Shown: one piece after another, positions 15,614-24,196 of the stretch
How positions within the stretch are numbered: the first letter of the stretch is position 1
Layout of the letters: every line of letters starts with the position of its first letter
NCBI RefSeq assembly: GCF_017676385.1
Contig: NZ_JAFFZN010000016.1
Coordinates: 1 to 64,000 of the forward strand
Length of the DNA stretch: 64,000 nt
Reading direction: 5' to 3'
DNA from: Streptomyces spirodelae
GTDB lineage: Bacteria; Actinomycetota; Actinomycetes; Streptomycetales; Streptomycetaceae
Made by a program: the position numbers and the translations under genes
Notes under the pieces: generated by a model
Database searches by the model: none
What the model was told of the DNA's origin: nothing
What the model saw: the letters and a program-made list of their open reading frames with translations, nothing else

Positions 15614-16588
15614 TTATGGCGCCTGGTGCTTCCGCAGCCAGCGGGAGTAGCTGGGGCTCAGTCCGGCGGCGTCGGCGTGCACGGCACGGGCGTGTGCCAG
15701 GACGGTCCGCGCCGCCCCGGCGTCGGCCGCGTCGCGGTGCCGGCCCAGCAGGTGCCGCCACAGCAACGGGGAGCCGAGCAGCGGGCGCGTCACCAGGCCC
15801 GGCGTCGGCGGAAACGTCGCCCGACACAGCCCCACCGCGCGTCCCACCTGCACCAGATGCACACAGGAGGCGGTGTCCGTCTCGTACACGGCCTCCGGCG
15901 TGAAGCCGGCCCGCGCGCACGCGGCGGCGAAGCAGTCCGCGAAACAGCCGTCCCCCGGAACGTTGGTCCAGCGCGCCCCCGCCAACTCCCCCAGCTGCAC
16001 CTCCTCGCAGGAGGCGAGCGCATGGTCCTCGGGCAGCATGACGAACACCGGGTCGACGGCCACCTGGCGCCAGACCACCGCGGCACCGCCGCTCCCGGCG
16101 GAGGGCGGCCGGCTCTGGCCGCACACCCCGGCCAGCACATAGTCGATCCGGCCCTCGGCCAGCAGCCCGGTCAGCTCGCGGGTCGACCAGGACGTGTACG
16201 TCGTCACCGCGGCGCCCGGACAGGCCGAGGCCAGCCGGTCGACCAGGCCGCCCAGCAGCGGTCCGTGCGTGCCCCCGAGCCGGTACCGGGCGGGCTGTTC
16301 CGCCCCGTCCGCCGCCCGCTTCCGGCTGAACCGGCGCGCCTCCTCCTGCAACTGCGTCACCGCGGGCACCAGCACCCGGGCCCGCTCCAGCACCAGTTCC
16401 CCCAGCTCGGTGGGGCGCACCCCGTGCGGGCCCCGGATGAACAGCTCACCCCCGAGCGCCCGTTCCATCCTCTTGAGCTGCGCGCTCAACGCGGGCTGCG
16501 CCAGCCCCAGCCCGGTCGCGGCCCGCGTCAGACTCCCCGCCTCGGCGATGGCCGCGACGACCTTGAGGTGTCGGAGTTCCAGGTCCAT
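15614..16588 (-). CDS. LysR family transcriptional regulator
   Basis: A LysR-type regulator of 324 residues. The N-terminal helix-turn-helix is clear (MDLELRHLKVVAAIAEAGSLTRAATGLGLAQPALSAQLKRME), followed by a linker helix and a periplasmic-binding-like effector domain from about residue 90. The start is the ATG at 16588, since MDLELRHLK is the standard LysR beginning; the in-frame extension upstream is unlike the family. It is divergent from the STAS-ANTAR-GAF gene. The effector domain has several cysteines (residues near 195-215). The inducer and target are unknown. Confidence 0.88.
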   Translation of the reverse strand: MDLELRHLKVVAAIAEAGSLTRAATGLGLAQPALSAQLKRMERALGGELFIRGPHGVRPTELGELVLERARVLVPAVTQLQEEARRFSRKRAADGAEQPARYRLGGTHGPLLGGLVDRLASACPGAAVTTYTSWSTRELTGLLAEGRIDYVLAGVCGQSRPPSAGSGGAAVVWRQVAVDPVFVMLPEDHALASCEEVQLGELAGARWTNVPGDGCFADCFAAACARAGFTPEAVYETDTASCVHLVQVGRAVGLCRATFPPTPGLVTRPLLGSPLLWRHLLGRHRDAADAGAARTVLAHARAVHADAAGLSPSYSRWLRKHQAP

Positions 16589-16755
16589 ACCAGTACGGTG
16601 GGGCGCCCGCCGACCGCCGACAAGACACCGGACACCGCTCGGCTGAAACACCGGGCGCTCCCCGCTCGTCCCACCTGGACCGAACTGCCGTCCGGCCCCA
16701 CCGGTGAGTACCTTTGTCATGCTGCAAATGTTCCGGGGAGAAAGAGGGACGCGGA

Positions 16756-18120
16756 ATGAGCACTACAGGCGGTCTTGGTTCAGCACGCGCGGAAGTGGTG
16801 CGGCTGCCGGGCGGGGACGGCCTGTGGGTGGTACGCGCGGAGGGCGGCGTGACCGACGCCGACCACCCCGCGCTCCGTACGGCCGCGCAGCCCGCCCCCG
16901 GCTGCACCGCAGTGGTCGTCGACCTCGCCCTGGTCCCGCACGTCTCGGCGGCCGCCGTCCGCACGCTGGTCGCCACAGCGCGCACCCTCCAGGAGGACGG
17001 CACCACGCTGCTGCCGGCCACCACCGACCCCCGGCTCGCCCACGTCCTGGCCGCCGACGGCGCGCTGACCGTCGTAGGGTCCGTCGCCGAGGCGACCACC
17101 CTGTGCAGCGCCCCCGAACCCGGACTCGACGTCACCGTGCCCTCACCGCGGCGCCCCGAACAGACCGGTGGAACCGGCTCGGCGCAACTGGTCGTCACCA
17201 GCGCCCCCCAGGCTCCGGGCCCGGCCCCGGCCCTCTCCCCTGCGTCATCCGCGTCCCCCGCGTCCGGCGCGTCCGGCGCGTCCTCGGCCTCTTCCGCCTC
17301 CTCGGCGCCGCCCGCCGAACTGGTCCGGCTCCGCGAAGAGGTACGCAATCTGCGGGCCAAGGTCCGCACCCACCCGCTGATCTCCCGTGCCCAGGGCATC
17401 CTGGAAGAGCGCTACCGGCTGCCCGACGACCGCGCCGCCTTCGCCCTCCTGGAGGCCAGTTCGCAGCGGTTCAACGTTCGGCTGCGCACCCTCGCCAGTG
17501 CCGTCGTCACCGTCCCGCCGCCGCGCTCCTACGACCACGAATGGTTCCCCCACCGCGAACGGCTGACCGCTCCCCCGCTGGCCTTCGCCCCCCAGCTCCG
17601 CGCCGCCACCGCCAACACCGCGGAAGTCCTCTCCGCCGTACTGCGCCACAGCATGGAGGTCGCCGAGACCGGCATGGGCAACGTCCAACTGGTCGACCCG
17701 GTCACCGGTGACCTGCGCATCGAGAAACACCATGGCCTCGACGACGACTTCCTGGAGTTCTTCGACCGCGTCGGCAAGGACGGCACCGCCTGCGCTCAGG
17801 CATCCCAGCAGGTCACCCGCGTCACCGTCACGGACGTCGCCGCCGACGACCTCTTCGACGAGGCGTCGCGCGACGCGGTGCTCGCCGCCGGCAGTCGGGG
17901 ATGCCACAGCACGCCGCTGACCGTGCCCTCCGGACAGGTGGAGGGTGTCGTCTCCACCCACCACGAGCGGCCCGTCCGCGCGTTGTCCGCCGCGCAGGCC
18001 CGTGCGCTCGATGAGATGGGGGTGCAGGCCGGGCGGTGGCTGGAGTGGTACCAGCGCACCGTTGTCCTCGACGCCCTTGAAGACCTCCACTTCACCGGCA
18101 GCACCTGGCGCCACCCCTGA
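16756..18120 (+). CDS. STAS, ANTAR and GAF domain regulatory protein
   Basis: A predicted multi-domain signalling protein of 454 residues. The first 110 residues resemble a STAS/anti-anti-sigma fold (TAVVVDLALVPHVSAAAVRTLVATARTL). An Ala/Ser/Pro-rich linker (near 155-190) leads to an ANTAR-like helical segment (LREEVRNLRAKVRTHPLISRAQGILEERYRL, ending in RFNVRLRTLASAVV), which in other proteins binds paired RNA hairpins to allow antitermination. The C-terminal 190 residues form a GAF sensor (VAETGMGNVQLVDPVTGDLRIEKHHGLDDDFLEFFDRV). The ATG start has GAGGGAC before it. ANTAR plus GAF is common in actinobacteria; the ligand and target RNA are unknown. Confidence 0.8.
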   Translation: MSTTGGLGSARAEVVRLPGGDGLWVVRAEGGVTDADHPALRTAAQPAPGCTAVVVDLALVPHVSAAAVRTLVATARTLQEDGTTLLPATTDPRLAHVLAADGALTVVGSVAEATTLCSAPEPGLDVTVPSPRRPEQTGGTGSAQLVVTSAPQAPGPAPALSPASSASPASGASGASSASSASSAPPAELVRLREEVRNLRAKVRTHPLISRAQGILEERYRLPDDRAAFALLEASSQRFNVRLRTLASAVVTVPPPRSYDHEWFPHRERLTAPPLAFAPQLRAATANTAEVLSAVLRHSMEVAETGMGNVQLVDPVTGDLRIEKHHGLDDDFLEFFDRVGKDGTACAQASQQVTRVTVTDVAADDLFDEASRDAVLAAGSRGCHSTPLTVPSGQVEGVVSTHHERPVRALSAAQARALDEMGVQAGRWLEWYQRTVVLDALEDLHFTGSTWRHP

Positions 18121-18141
18121 CTGACCCCACCACCCACGGCT

Positions 18142-18156
18142 GAGGGCTCAGCCCTC
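18142..18156. terminator. Short hairpin between convergent genes
   Basis: GAGGGCT-C-AGCCCTC forms a short GC stem between the convergent GAF protein and response regulator genes. A weak candidate terminator. Confidence 0.3.
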
Positions 18157-18239
18157 TGACTCGCTCTCGTTGTCGGCGGCAGCCGGGACACGAACGGGGG
18201 CGTGCGTCCACAACCCACGGCACCCGAAGAGAGGGGGGA

Positions 18240-18950
18240 TCAGGGTGGGCCGGCCCAGTGGTAGAGGTGTACAGGACGTCCCGTCTCACCGTGCTTCAAC
18301 CGGTGCCGCACCAACCCAGCGCTCTCCAAGAGTTTGAGATAGCGCTGGGCCGTCTGCCGACTGAGCCCGGCCCGATCGGCAACCTCCTGCGCCGAGAACG
18401 CCTTCGCAGCCCCCTGCAGAACCTCTCTCACCAGATCGGCGGTCAGCACCGAGTGTCCCTTGGGCAAGGTCTCACCGCCGCCGCCCCACGCGGCGGCGCC
18501 CCGCGCGGCGGCGCCGAACAGCCGGTCCACCGTCTCCTGCGTGGCACCGGCCCGGGGCGCCGTCGCCAACTCGCGGCGCAGTGCGGCGTACCCGTCGAGC
18601 TTGCCGCGCAGATGGGCAAAGGTGAACGGCTTCACGATGTACTGGAGGGCACCGTGGCGCTGGGCCGCGCGGACAGTGGCGGTGTCGCGCGCGGCGGTCA
18701 CCATGATGGCCTCCGTCTCCATGCCGCTGCTGCGCAGGCGGCGTAGGAGGGCCAGCCCCGATTCGTCCGGCAGATAGTGGTCGAGCAGCACCAGATCGAC
18801 CGCGTGCTGCCGCAGGAAGAGCAGGGCTTCGGCAGCGCTGTGGGCGGACCCGGCGACGTGGAAGCCGGGGATCTTCGAGACGTACGCGGCGTTGATCCGG
18901 GCCACGTGGGGATCGTCGTCGACAACAAGCACCTCGATCACGTCCGTCAC
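18240..18950 (-). CDS. CitB/DctR-type response regulator
   Basis: A two-component response regulator of 236 residues. The receiver domain (1-120) has the acidic pocket DDD at 11-13, the phosphorylation site Asp57 in DLVLLDHYLPDESG, and the conserved Lys in YIVKPF. The C-terminal helix-turn-helix (FSAQEVADRAGLSRQTAQRYLKLLESAGLV) is of the CitB/DcuR type. It overlaps the kinase gene by four bases (GTGA), so the two are translationally coupled. By family and context it probably activates the carboxylate transporter gene upstream. Confidence 0.9.
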   Translation of the reverse strand: MTDVIEVLVVDDDPHVARINAAYVSKIPGFHVAGSAHSAAEALLFLRQHAVDLVLLDHYLPDESGLALLRRLRSSGMETEAIMVTAARDTATVRAAQRHGALQYIVKPFTFAHLRGKLDGYAALRRELATAPRAGATQETVDRLFGAAARGAAAWGGGGETLPKGHSVLTADLVREVLQGAAKAFSAQEVADRAGLSRQTAQRYLKLLESAGLVRHRLKHGETGRPVHLYHWAGPP

Positions 18951-20683
18951 CCGCCCCTCACCTCCGACACCCTCGTCCCCTCCGCCTCACTCACACCCGT
19001 CGCGTCCAACTCCAGCGACTGCAGCGGCTCCAACGCCTCCAGCGCCTCCGGAAGGACCACACGGAACTCGGCACCTCCCTGAGCCGACTCACCGATCCGG
19101 GCCTCACCACCAGCGCGCTCCGCGAACCGCCGCACAAGGGCGAGCCCGAGACCCCGATGAGCCCCACCGCCCTCACCCGACTCACGATCCCCCTCCCCCG
19201 TCCCCTCGCCGAAGGCAATCGGCACGGCCTTCGTCGACCAGCCCTCCTCGAACACCAGCGCCCGGTGCTCGGGCGGCACACCGGGCCCGGTGTCCCGAAC
19301 GGTGAGGACGACCGACCGGCCGTCCTCACCTCGCAGGTCGACCTCAACCGCCGCTCCCGCACTCCCCGCCGCCGCGTCCAACGCGTTGTCGACCAGATTG
19401 CCGACGACCGTGACCAGGCCGCTCGGGTCGACCAGCCGGTCCGGGAGGAACGAGTCGGGCGCCAGGCGCAGTGCGACGCCGCGCTCGGCGGCCACGACCG
19501 CCTTGCCCACCAGCAGCGCCGACACCAGCGGGTCGTGCACCCGTTCGGTGACCTCTTCAGCGGTGGCGCGGCGTACGCCCAGCGCGCCGGTGACGAACTG
19601 TGCGGCCTCCTCGTACAGGCCCAGCTCCAGCAGGCCGAGGAGGGTGTGCAGCCGGTTGGCGTGCTCGTGGTCCTGTGCGCGCAGCGCGTCCAGCAGGCCG
19701 CGGGTGCCCTCCAGTTCGCGGCCGAGGCGTTCGAGTTCGGTCCGGTCGCGCAGGGTGGCGACGGCGCCGCCGTCCGCGGTGGGCATCCGGTTGGCGACCA
19801 GCACCCGGGCACCGCGGACGGTGACCAGGTCGCGCCCCGTCACCCGCCCCGCGAGCACGTCCGCCGTACGGCCGGGGCCCAGCGCCTCGGTCACCGGGCG
19901 GCCCAGCGCTTCGGGGCCGAGGCCAAGAAGCCGCTGGGCCTCGTCGTTGACGAGCCGTACCCTGCCGTCCGCGTCCAGCGCGACGACTCCCTCGGCGAGC
20001 CCGTGCAGCATCGCCTCGCGCTCGGCGAGCAGCGCGGAGATGTCGGAGAAGGCGAGGGCGTGGGTGCGGCGGCGCAGTCGCCGGGCCAGCAGGTAAGCGG
20101 CCAGCGCGCCGACGGCGAGTGCGCCGCCCGCGTAGGTCAGCAGTCGGGGGACGAGCGCCAGCAGGCCCTCGCGGACGTTGGCGTAGTCGATGCCGACGGA
20201 GACCGCGCCGATGATCCGCCCGCCGGAGTCGCGCAGCGGGGCCTTGCCGCGTGCGGTGCGGCCGAGGGTGCCTACGTCGATCTTGGTGACGTCGTGGCCC
20301 GCCAGCACCTGGCCGGGGTCGGTGGAGACGTGGTGACCGAGGGCCGAGGGCGAGGGGTGGGCCCAGCGGATACCGCGCTCGTCCATGATCACCACGTACT
20401 CGGCGCCGGTGGCGTGCCGGATGCGCTCGGCCTCCCGCTGCAGCGGCCCGCGAGCGGTGGGCTGCTGGGCGCGGTGTGCGGCCGAGGTCAGCTCGGCCGC
20501 CAGGCCGGGCCGGGCCGCCGTGGTCTGGGCGATCGCCAGGGCGCGGCGCATGGCCTGCCGGTCGAGCTGGTCGCTCAGCGGCGCCAGGAACAGGCCGCTG
20601 ACCAGCGCCGTCACTCCGACGACGAGGGCAAGCTGGGCCGCCAGCACATGGGAGGAGACGCGGCGGGGCTTACCTACGCGCAT
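18947..20683 (-). CDS. CitA/DcuS-type sensor histidine kinase
   Basis: A membrane sensor kinase of 578 residues. It has a first membrane helix near 12-33, an extracytoplasmic PAS-like sensor (about 35-170), a second membrane helix near 180-200, a cytoplasmic PAS domain (about 215-310), and the kinase core. The phospho-acceptor His is in RAQDHEHANRLH, near residue 338, the form typical of CitA/DcuS kinases. ATP-binding boxes N (NLVDNALDAA), G1 (DTGPGVPPE) and G2 (GLGLALVRRF) are present. The start is the ATG with GGAGAC upstream. CitA-type sensors detect citrate or C4-dicarboxylates; the adjacent CitMHS transporter supports citrate. Confidence 0.9.
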   Translation of the reverse strand: MRVGKPRRVSSHVLAAQLALVVGVTALVSGLFLAPLSDQLDRQAMRRALAIAQTTAARPGLAAELTSAAHRAQQPTARGPLQREAERIRHATGAEYVVIMDERGIRWAHPSPSALGHHVSTDPGQVLAGHDVTKIDVGTLGRTARGKAPLRDSGGRIIGAVSVGIDYANVREGLLALVPRLLTYAGGALAVGALAAYLLARRLRRRTHALAFSDISALLAEREAMLHGLAEGVVALDADGRVRLVNDEAQRLLGLGPEALGRPVTEALGPGRTADVLAGRVTGRDLVTVRGARVLVANRMPTADGGAVATLRDRTELERLGRELEGTRGLLDALRAQDHEHANRLHTLLGLLELGLYEEAAQFVTGALGVRRATAEEVTERVHDPLVSALLVGKAVVAAERGVALRLAPDSFLPDRLVDPSGLVTVVGNLVDNALDAAAGSAGAAVEVDLRGEDGRSVVLTVRDTGPGVPPEHRALVFEEGWSTKAVPIAFGEGTGEGDRESGEGGGAHRGLGLALVRRFAERAGGEARIGESAQGGAEFRVVLPEALEALEPLQSLELDATGVSEAEGTRVSEVRGG

Positions 20684-20809
20684 GGGCCAGGTCTCCTCTC
20701 GGCCGTTGTCGCCCCGCGCCGGACGGGGCTGTCTGGAATCTCCCGTTCCGGTCAGCTCCTGCCAGGAAGAGTAGAGGACCGCCGGCGTCAACCGTCCGGG
20801 AAAGCCCGG

Positions 20810-22369
20810 CTACAGGATGCCGAACAGCAGTCCGGCGCCCAGGATCACCAGCGAGGTCAGCACCGCCCACTTGATCGTGAACCTGGTGTGCTCCCCGAAC
20901 TCCACCTTCGCCATCCCGACCAGGACGTAGACGGCCGGGACGAGCGGACTCGACATGTGCAGCGGCTGGCCGATGAGCGAGGCGCGGGCGATCTCCAGCG
21001 AACCCACCCCGTGCGCGGCCCCAGCCTCGGAGAGGATCGGGACGATGCCGAAGTAGAAGCCGTCGTTCGACATCAGATAGGTGAACGGGATGCTGAGGAT
21101 GCCGGTCACCAGCGCCATGTGCGGCCCGAGCGCGTCGGGGATCGCGCCCACCACGGTGCGGGCCATCTCGTCCACCATGCCGGTACCGGTCAGTACGCCG
21201 GTGAAGACGGCGGCGGCGAAGACCATCCCCGCCACATTGAGCACGTTCTCGGCGTGCGCGGCGATCCGGGCCTTCTGCTCGGCCATGTCCCGGAAGTTCA
21301 CCGTCAGCGCGAGGGCGGCGCCCAGCAGGAACAGCACCGGGATGGGGAGTAGCTGGGTGATCAGCAGGACCAGGAGGGTGACGGTGAGGGCTGCGTTGAA
21401 CCAGTACAGCTTCGGCCGGAGCGTGGACCGGTTCGGGTCCAGGACCGCCGACTCCGCGCCATGGCCCGACACCGGCTCCGCAGCGCCCTGACCGTCCGGG
21501 GACCGGCCTTCCGAGGCCCGGCCGTCCGGGGTCCGGTCGTCCCACGTCCGGTCATCGCCGTCTGCCGTCGTGACCCGGCCGCCGCCTCCGGCACCGGCGT
21601 CCCCGCCCTTGCGGAGCGAGAGCCGTCCTCGCCGTTCACCGGTATCGGCCCCGGAGCCCGCGCCCACCAGCACGGTCTCGCTCTCCGACTCCGACCCCGA
21701 GCCCGGCTCCGGCTCCGTCCCCTGCTTCCGCTCGGTCGCCCCCGTGAAGGTCAGCGTGCCCAGGCGGCGCCGCTCGCGCAGGCCGAGCGCGTAGGACAGG
21801 ACGAGGACGCAGAGCAGCCCGACAGCCAGCGCGGGGATCATCGGGACGAAGATGTCGCCCGCGTCCAGGTGCAGCGCGGTGGCAGCCCGCGCGGTGGGGC
21901 CGCCCCAGGGCAGGGTGTTCATCACACCGTTGGCCGTGGCGGCGACTCCCGTCAGTACGACCACGCTCATCCCCAGCCGCCGGTACAGGGGCAGCATCGC
22001 GGAGACGGTGATCATGAAGGTCGTCGAGCCGTCGCCGTCCAGCGAGACGATCGAGGCGAGCACGGCCGTACCCACCACGATCCGCAGCGGGTCCGCCTTG
22101 CAGAAGCGCAGGATGCCCCGCACCACCGGGTCGAAGAGGCCGACGTCGATCATGATGCCGAAGTAGATGATGGCGAACATCAGCATGGCGGCCGTGGGCG
22201 CGAGGTCGCCGACGCCGTCGAGTACGTACTTCCCCAGGTGGGCGCCCTCTCCGACCAGGACGCAGAACAGCGCGGGGATGAGCACCAGCGCCGCTATGGG
22301 GGACATCTTCTTGGTCATGATCAGCACCAGGAAGGTAGCGATCATGACAAAGCCGAGGATCGTCAGCAT
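20810..22369 (-). CDS. CitMHS family citrate/metal transporter
   Basis: A secondary transporter of 519 residues that in characterised CitMHS members imports metal-citrate complexes. Hydrophobic helices occupy both halves (1-210 and 315-519), with conserved stretches IVSLDGDGSTTFMITVSAMLP, MNTLPWGGPTARAA and MSNDGFYFGIVPIL. Between them lies a long hydrophilic loop (about 213-310) rich in Asp, Arg, Gly and Ser with TPDGR/SPDGQ-like repeats, longer than I expect for the family. The start is an ATG without a strong ribosome site (MLTILGFVMIATFLVL is the typical N-terminus). It is upstream of the CitA/CitB pair on the same strand, 126 bp away. Confidence 0.87.
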   Translation of the reverse strand: MLTILGFVMIATFLVLIMTKKMSPIAALVLIPALFCVLVGEGAHLGKYVLDGVGDLAPTAAMLMFAIIYFGIMIDVGLFDPVVRGILRFCKADPLRIVVGTAVLASIVSLDGDGSTTFMITVSAMLPLYRRLGMSVVVLTGVAATANGVMNTLPWGGPTARAATALHLDAGDIFVPMIPALAVGLLCVLVLSYALGLRERRRLGTLTFTGATERKQGTEPEPGSGSESESETVLVGAGSGADTGERRGRLSLRKGGDAGAGGGGRVTTADGDDRTWDDRTPDGRASEGRSPDGQGAAEPVSGHGAESAVLDPNRSTLRPKLYWFNAALTVTLLVLLITQLLPIPVLFLLGAALALTVNFRDMAEQKARIAAHAENVLNVAGMVFAAAVFTGVLTGTGMVDEMARTVVGAIPDALGPHMALVTGILSIPFTYLMSNDGFYFGIVPILSEAGAAHGVGSLEIARASLIGQPLHMSSPLVPAVYVLVGMAKVEFGEHTRFTIKWAVLTSLVILGAGLLFGIL

Positions 22370-22386
22370 GGAAACCCAATCTCTCG

Positions 22387-22437
22387 CCCGCCGCGACGCG
22401 GCGGGGACCCGCCCGGACCCCCGCCGTCGCGGCGGGG
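22387..22437. promoter_or_regulatory. Two similar hairpins upstream of the CitMHS gene
   Basis: Two hairpins (CCGCCGC-GAC-GCGGCGG and CCGCCG-TCG-CGGCGG), each extended by one or two C-G pairs, are followed by the same GGACCC. They sit within 70 bases upstream of the transporter start codon, where they could form leader RNA structures or a repeated operator. The remainder of the 22370-22697 interval shows nothing further that I can name. Confidence 0.4.
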
Positions 22438-22697
22438 ACCCGGTGCCCGGTGACACAGCACGCGGCTGCCCTGCGACGGGGCCCCGGTGCCCTGCGGTCG
22501 CCCGACCGTAAGCAGCGCGGCACACCCGTCACAAGAGCGTCATCCGCGAGCAATATGAGCGAAACCCCAGCTCAAGGTAGGGGTAGCGGCTGGGCGCCAC
22601 CGGGCGCGCCACCCGGATGGGTGCTCTGCCGCTGGTTGGACGTGCGCGGCCATGGGCACCCGGGGGACAGCCCGAGGTGCGAGGGAAGTGATGACCC

Positions 22698-23366
22698 ATG
22701 GCTACGGCAACCATGGAAACCGTCCACATCCGGACCGGCGACGGGGCGGTGCTGACCGGCGATCTTCAGGTGCCTGACCGGGTGACCGGAGCCGTGCTGT
22801 TCGCCCACGGCAGCGGCAGCTCGCGGTTCAGCCCCCGCAACCGCGCGGTCGCTGCGGTGCTGCGCGAGGAGGGGCTGGCCACGCTGCTGCTCGATCTGCT
22901 GACCGAGGAGGAGGAGCAGATCGACGCGGCGACAGCGGAACACCGGTTCGATATCCCACTGCTGGGCCGTCGCCTGGTGGCGGCCGTCGACGAGCTGACA
23001 CGGCACGGGCGGACCGCAGGACTGCCGGTCGGCATCTTCGGAGCGTCCACCGGCGCGGCGGCGGCGCTGACGGCCGCAGCCGAGCGACCCGGCACCGTCT
23101 ACGCGGTGGTCTCCCGCGGCGGGCGGCCCGACCTGGCGGGCGAGGCGCTGCCGGAGGTGCTGGCCCCGGTGCTGCTGATCGTCGGCGGCCACGACCACCA
23201 GGTGCTGCGGCTGAACGAGGCCGCGGCGGAGAGGCTGCGCGCCCCGCACCGCATCCATGTCGTCCCCGGCGCCACCCACCTGTTCGAGGAGCCGGGCACC
23301 TTGGAGGAGGCGGCGCGGGAGGCGGCTGGGTGGTTCGCGCTCCCGCCCACGACGGACGGCGAGTGA
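22698..23366 (+). CDS. Alpha/beta hydrolase (dienelactone hydrolase-like)
   Basis: A small alpha/beta-fold hydrolase of 222 residues. The nucleophile Ser lies in GASTGAAAA near residue 117, the acid in VGGHDHQV near 178 and the base His in PGATHLFEEP near 202. The oxyanion segment FAHGSGSSRFSPRN is present near 34. Proteins of this type are frequently encoded next to, or fused with, a phosphoribosyltransferase, which is the next gene here. The substrate is unknown. No strong ribosome site is visible beyond GGGAAG about 9 nt before the ATG. Confidence 0.85.
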   Translation: MATATMETVHIRTGDGAVLTGDLQVPDRVTGAVLFAHGSGSSRFSPRNRAVAAVLREEGLATLLLDLLTEEEEQIDAATAEHRFDIPLLGRRLVAAVDELTRHGRTAGLPVGIFGASTGAAAALTAAAERPGTVYAVVSRGGRPDLAGEALPEVLAPVLLIVGGHDHQVLRLNEAAAERLRAPHRIHVVPGATHLFEEPGTLEEAAREAAGWFALPPTTDGE

Positions 23367-23394
23367 GGACGCGGCCCACGCACCGCGGAAGGGT

Positions 23395-23440
23395 GCGCCA
23401 CCAGCGCCCGGAAGAGCGCGCCACCAGCGCCCGGAAGAGC
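23395..23440. repeat. Two perfect 23-bp tandem repeats
   Basis: Two adjacent identical 23-base units beginning GCGCCACCAGCGCCCGGAAG lie in the 119-bp gap between the hydrolase and phosphoribosyltransferase genes. They could arise by slippage; no role is evident. Confidence 0.7.
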
Positions 23441-23485
23441 GCCCCGCCCCGAGCGTGACACGAGCACCGCAGAAGGGAGCCCCCG

Positions 23486-24136
23486 ATGCGTTTCGCAGAC
23501 CGCATCCAGGCAGGCCGCGATCTGGCCGCGGCCCTGCGTGAGATGCAGCGTACGGAAGACCTGCCCGACCCCCTGGTCCTGGCGCTGCCGCGCGGCGGCG
23601 TCCCCGTCGCCGCCGAGGTGGCGCGCGCGCTGCACGCCCCGCTGGACGTGCTCGTCGCCCGCAAGATCGGGCTGCCGGGCCGACCGGAGTACGGAGTGGG
23701 AGCCATCGCCGGTGAGGACCCGCCCGTCTACGACGCGACCGCGCTGGAGATGCTCGGCCTCACCGAGGACCGGCTCGCCTCGACGGTGGCGCGCGAGCGG
23801 GCCGAGATGCACCGCCGCCAGGACCTCTACCGGGGCAACCGACCGGAGCCGCGCGTCGCGGGCCGCTCCGTCATCGTCGTCGACGACGGGCTGGCCACCG
23901 GCGTGACGGCGCGGGCCGCGCTGCGGTACATCCGCCGCCAGCAGCCCGCCCGCCTCGTGCTGGCTGTCCCGGTGGGCTCGCCACAGGCCGTCACCTCGCT
24001 CGGCCACGAGGCGGACACGGTGGTCTGCCTGCACCAGCCCGTCGTCTTCGAGGCGGTCGGCCTCTGGTACGAGGACTTCCCCCAGATCTCCGACGAAGAG
24101 GTGACCGAAGCCCTCCATATGACCACGACCCACTGA
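23486..24136 (+). CDS. Phosphoribosyltransferase family protein
   Basis: A type I phosphoribosyltransferase-fold protein of 216 residues. The PRPP-binding loop is VIVVDDGLATGVTARAAL near residue 130, and an N-terminal ALPRGGVPVAAEVARAL segment matches the hood and dimer region of this subfamily. Members often pair with dienelactone-hydrolase-like proteins, as here, but their natural reaction has not been settled. The ATG has AAGGGAG about 6 nt before it. It is probably co-transcribed with the hydrolase gene. Confidence 0.88.
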   Translation: MRFADRIQAGRDLAAALREMQRTEDLPDPLVLALPRGGVPVAAEVARALHAPLDVLVARKIGLPGRPEYGVGAIAGEDPPVYDATALEMLGLTEDRLASTVARERAEMHRRQDLYRGNRPEPRVAGRSVIVVDDGLATGVTARAALRYIRRQQPARLVLAVPVGSPQAVTSLGHEADTVVCLHQPVVFEAVGLWYEDFPQISDEEVTEALHMTTTH

Positions 24137-24196
24137 CGGCCCACCGCCTGGCCCCGACGACCCACTGACGGCCCTGGCAGCCCGCTGAGGAAGCCG

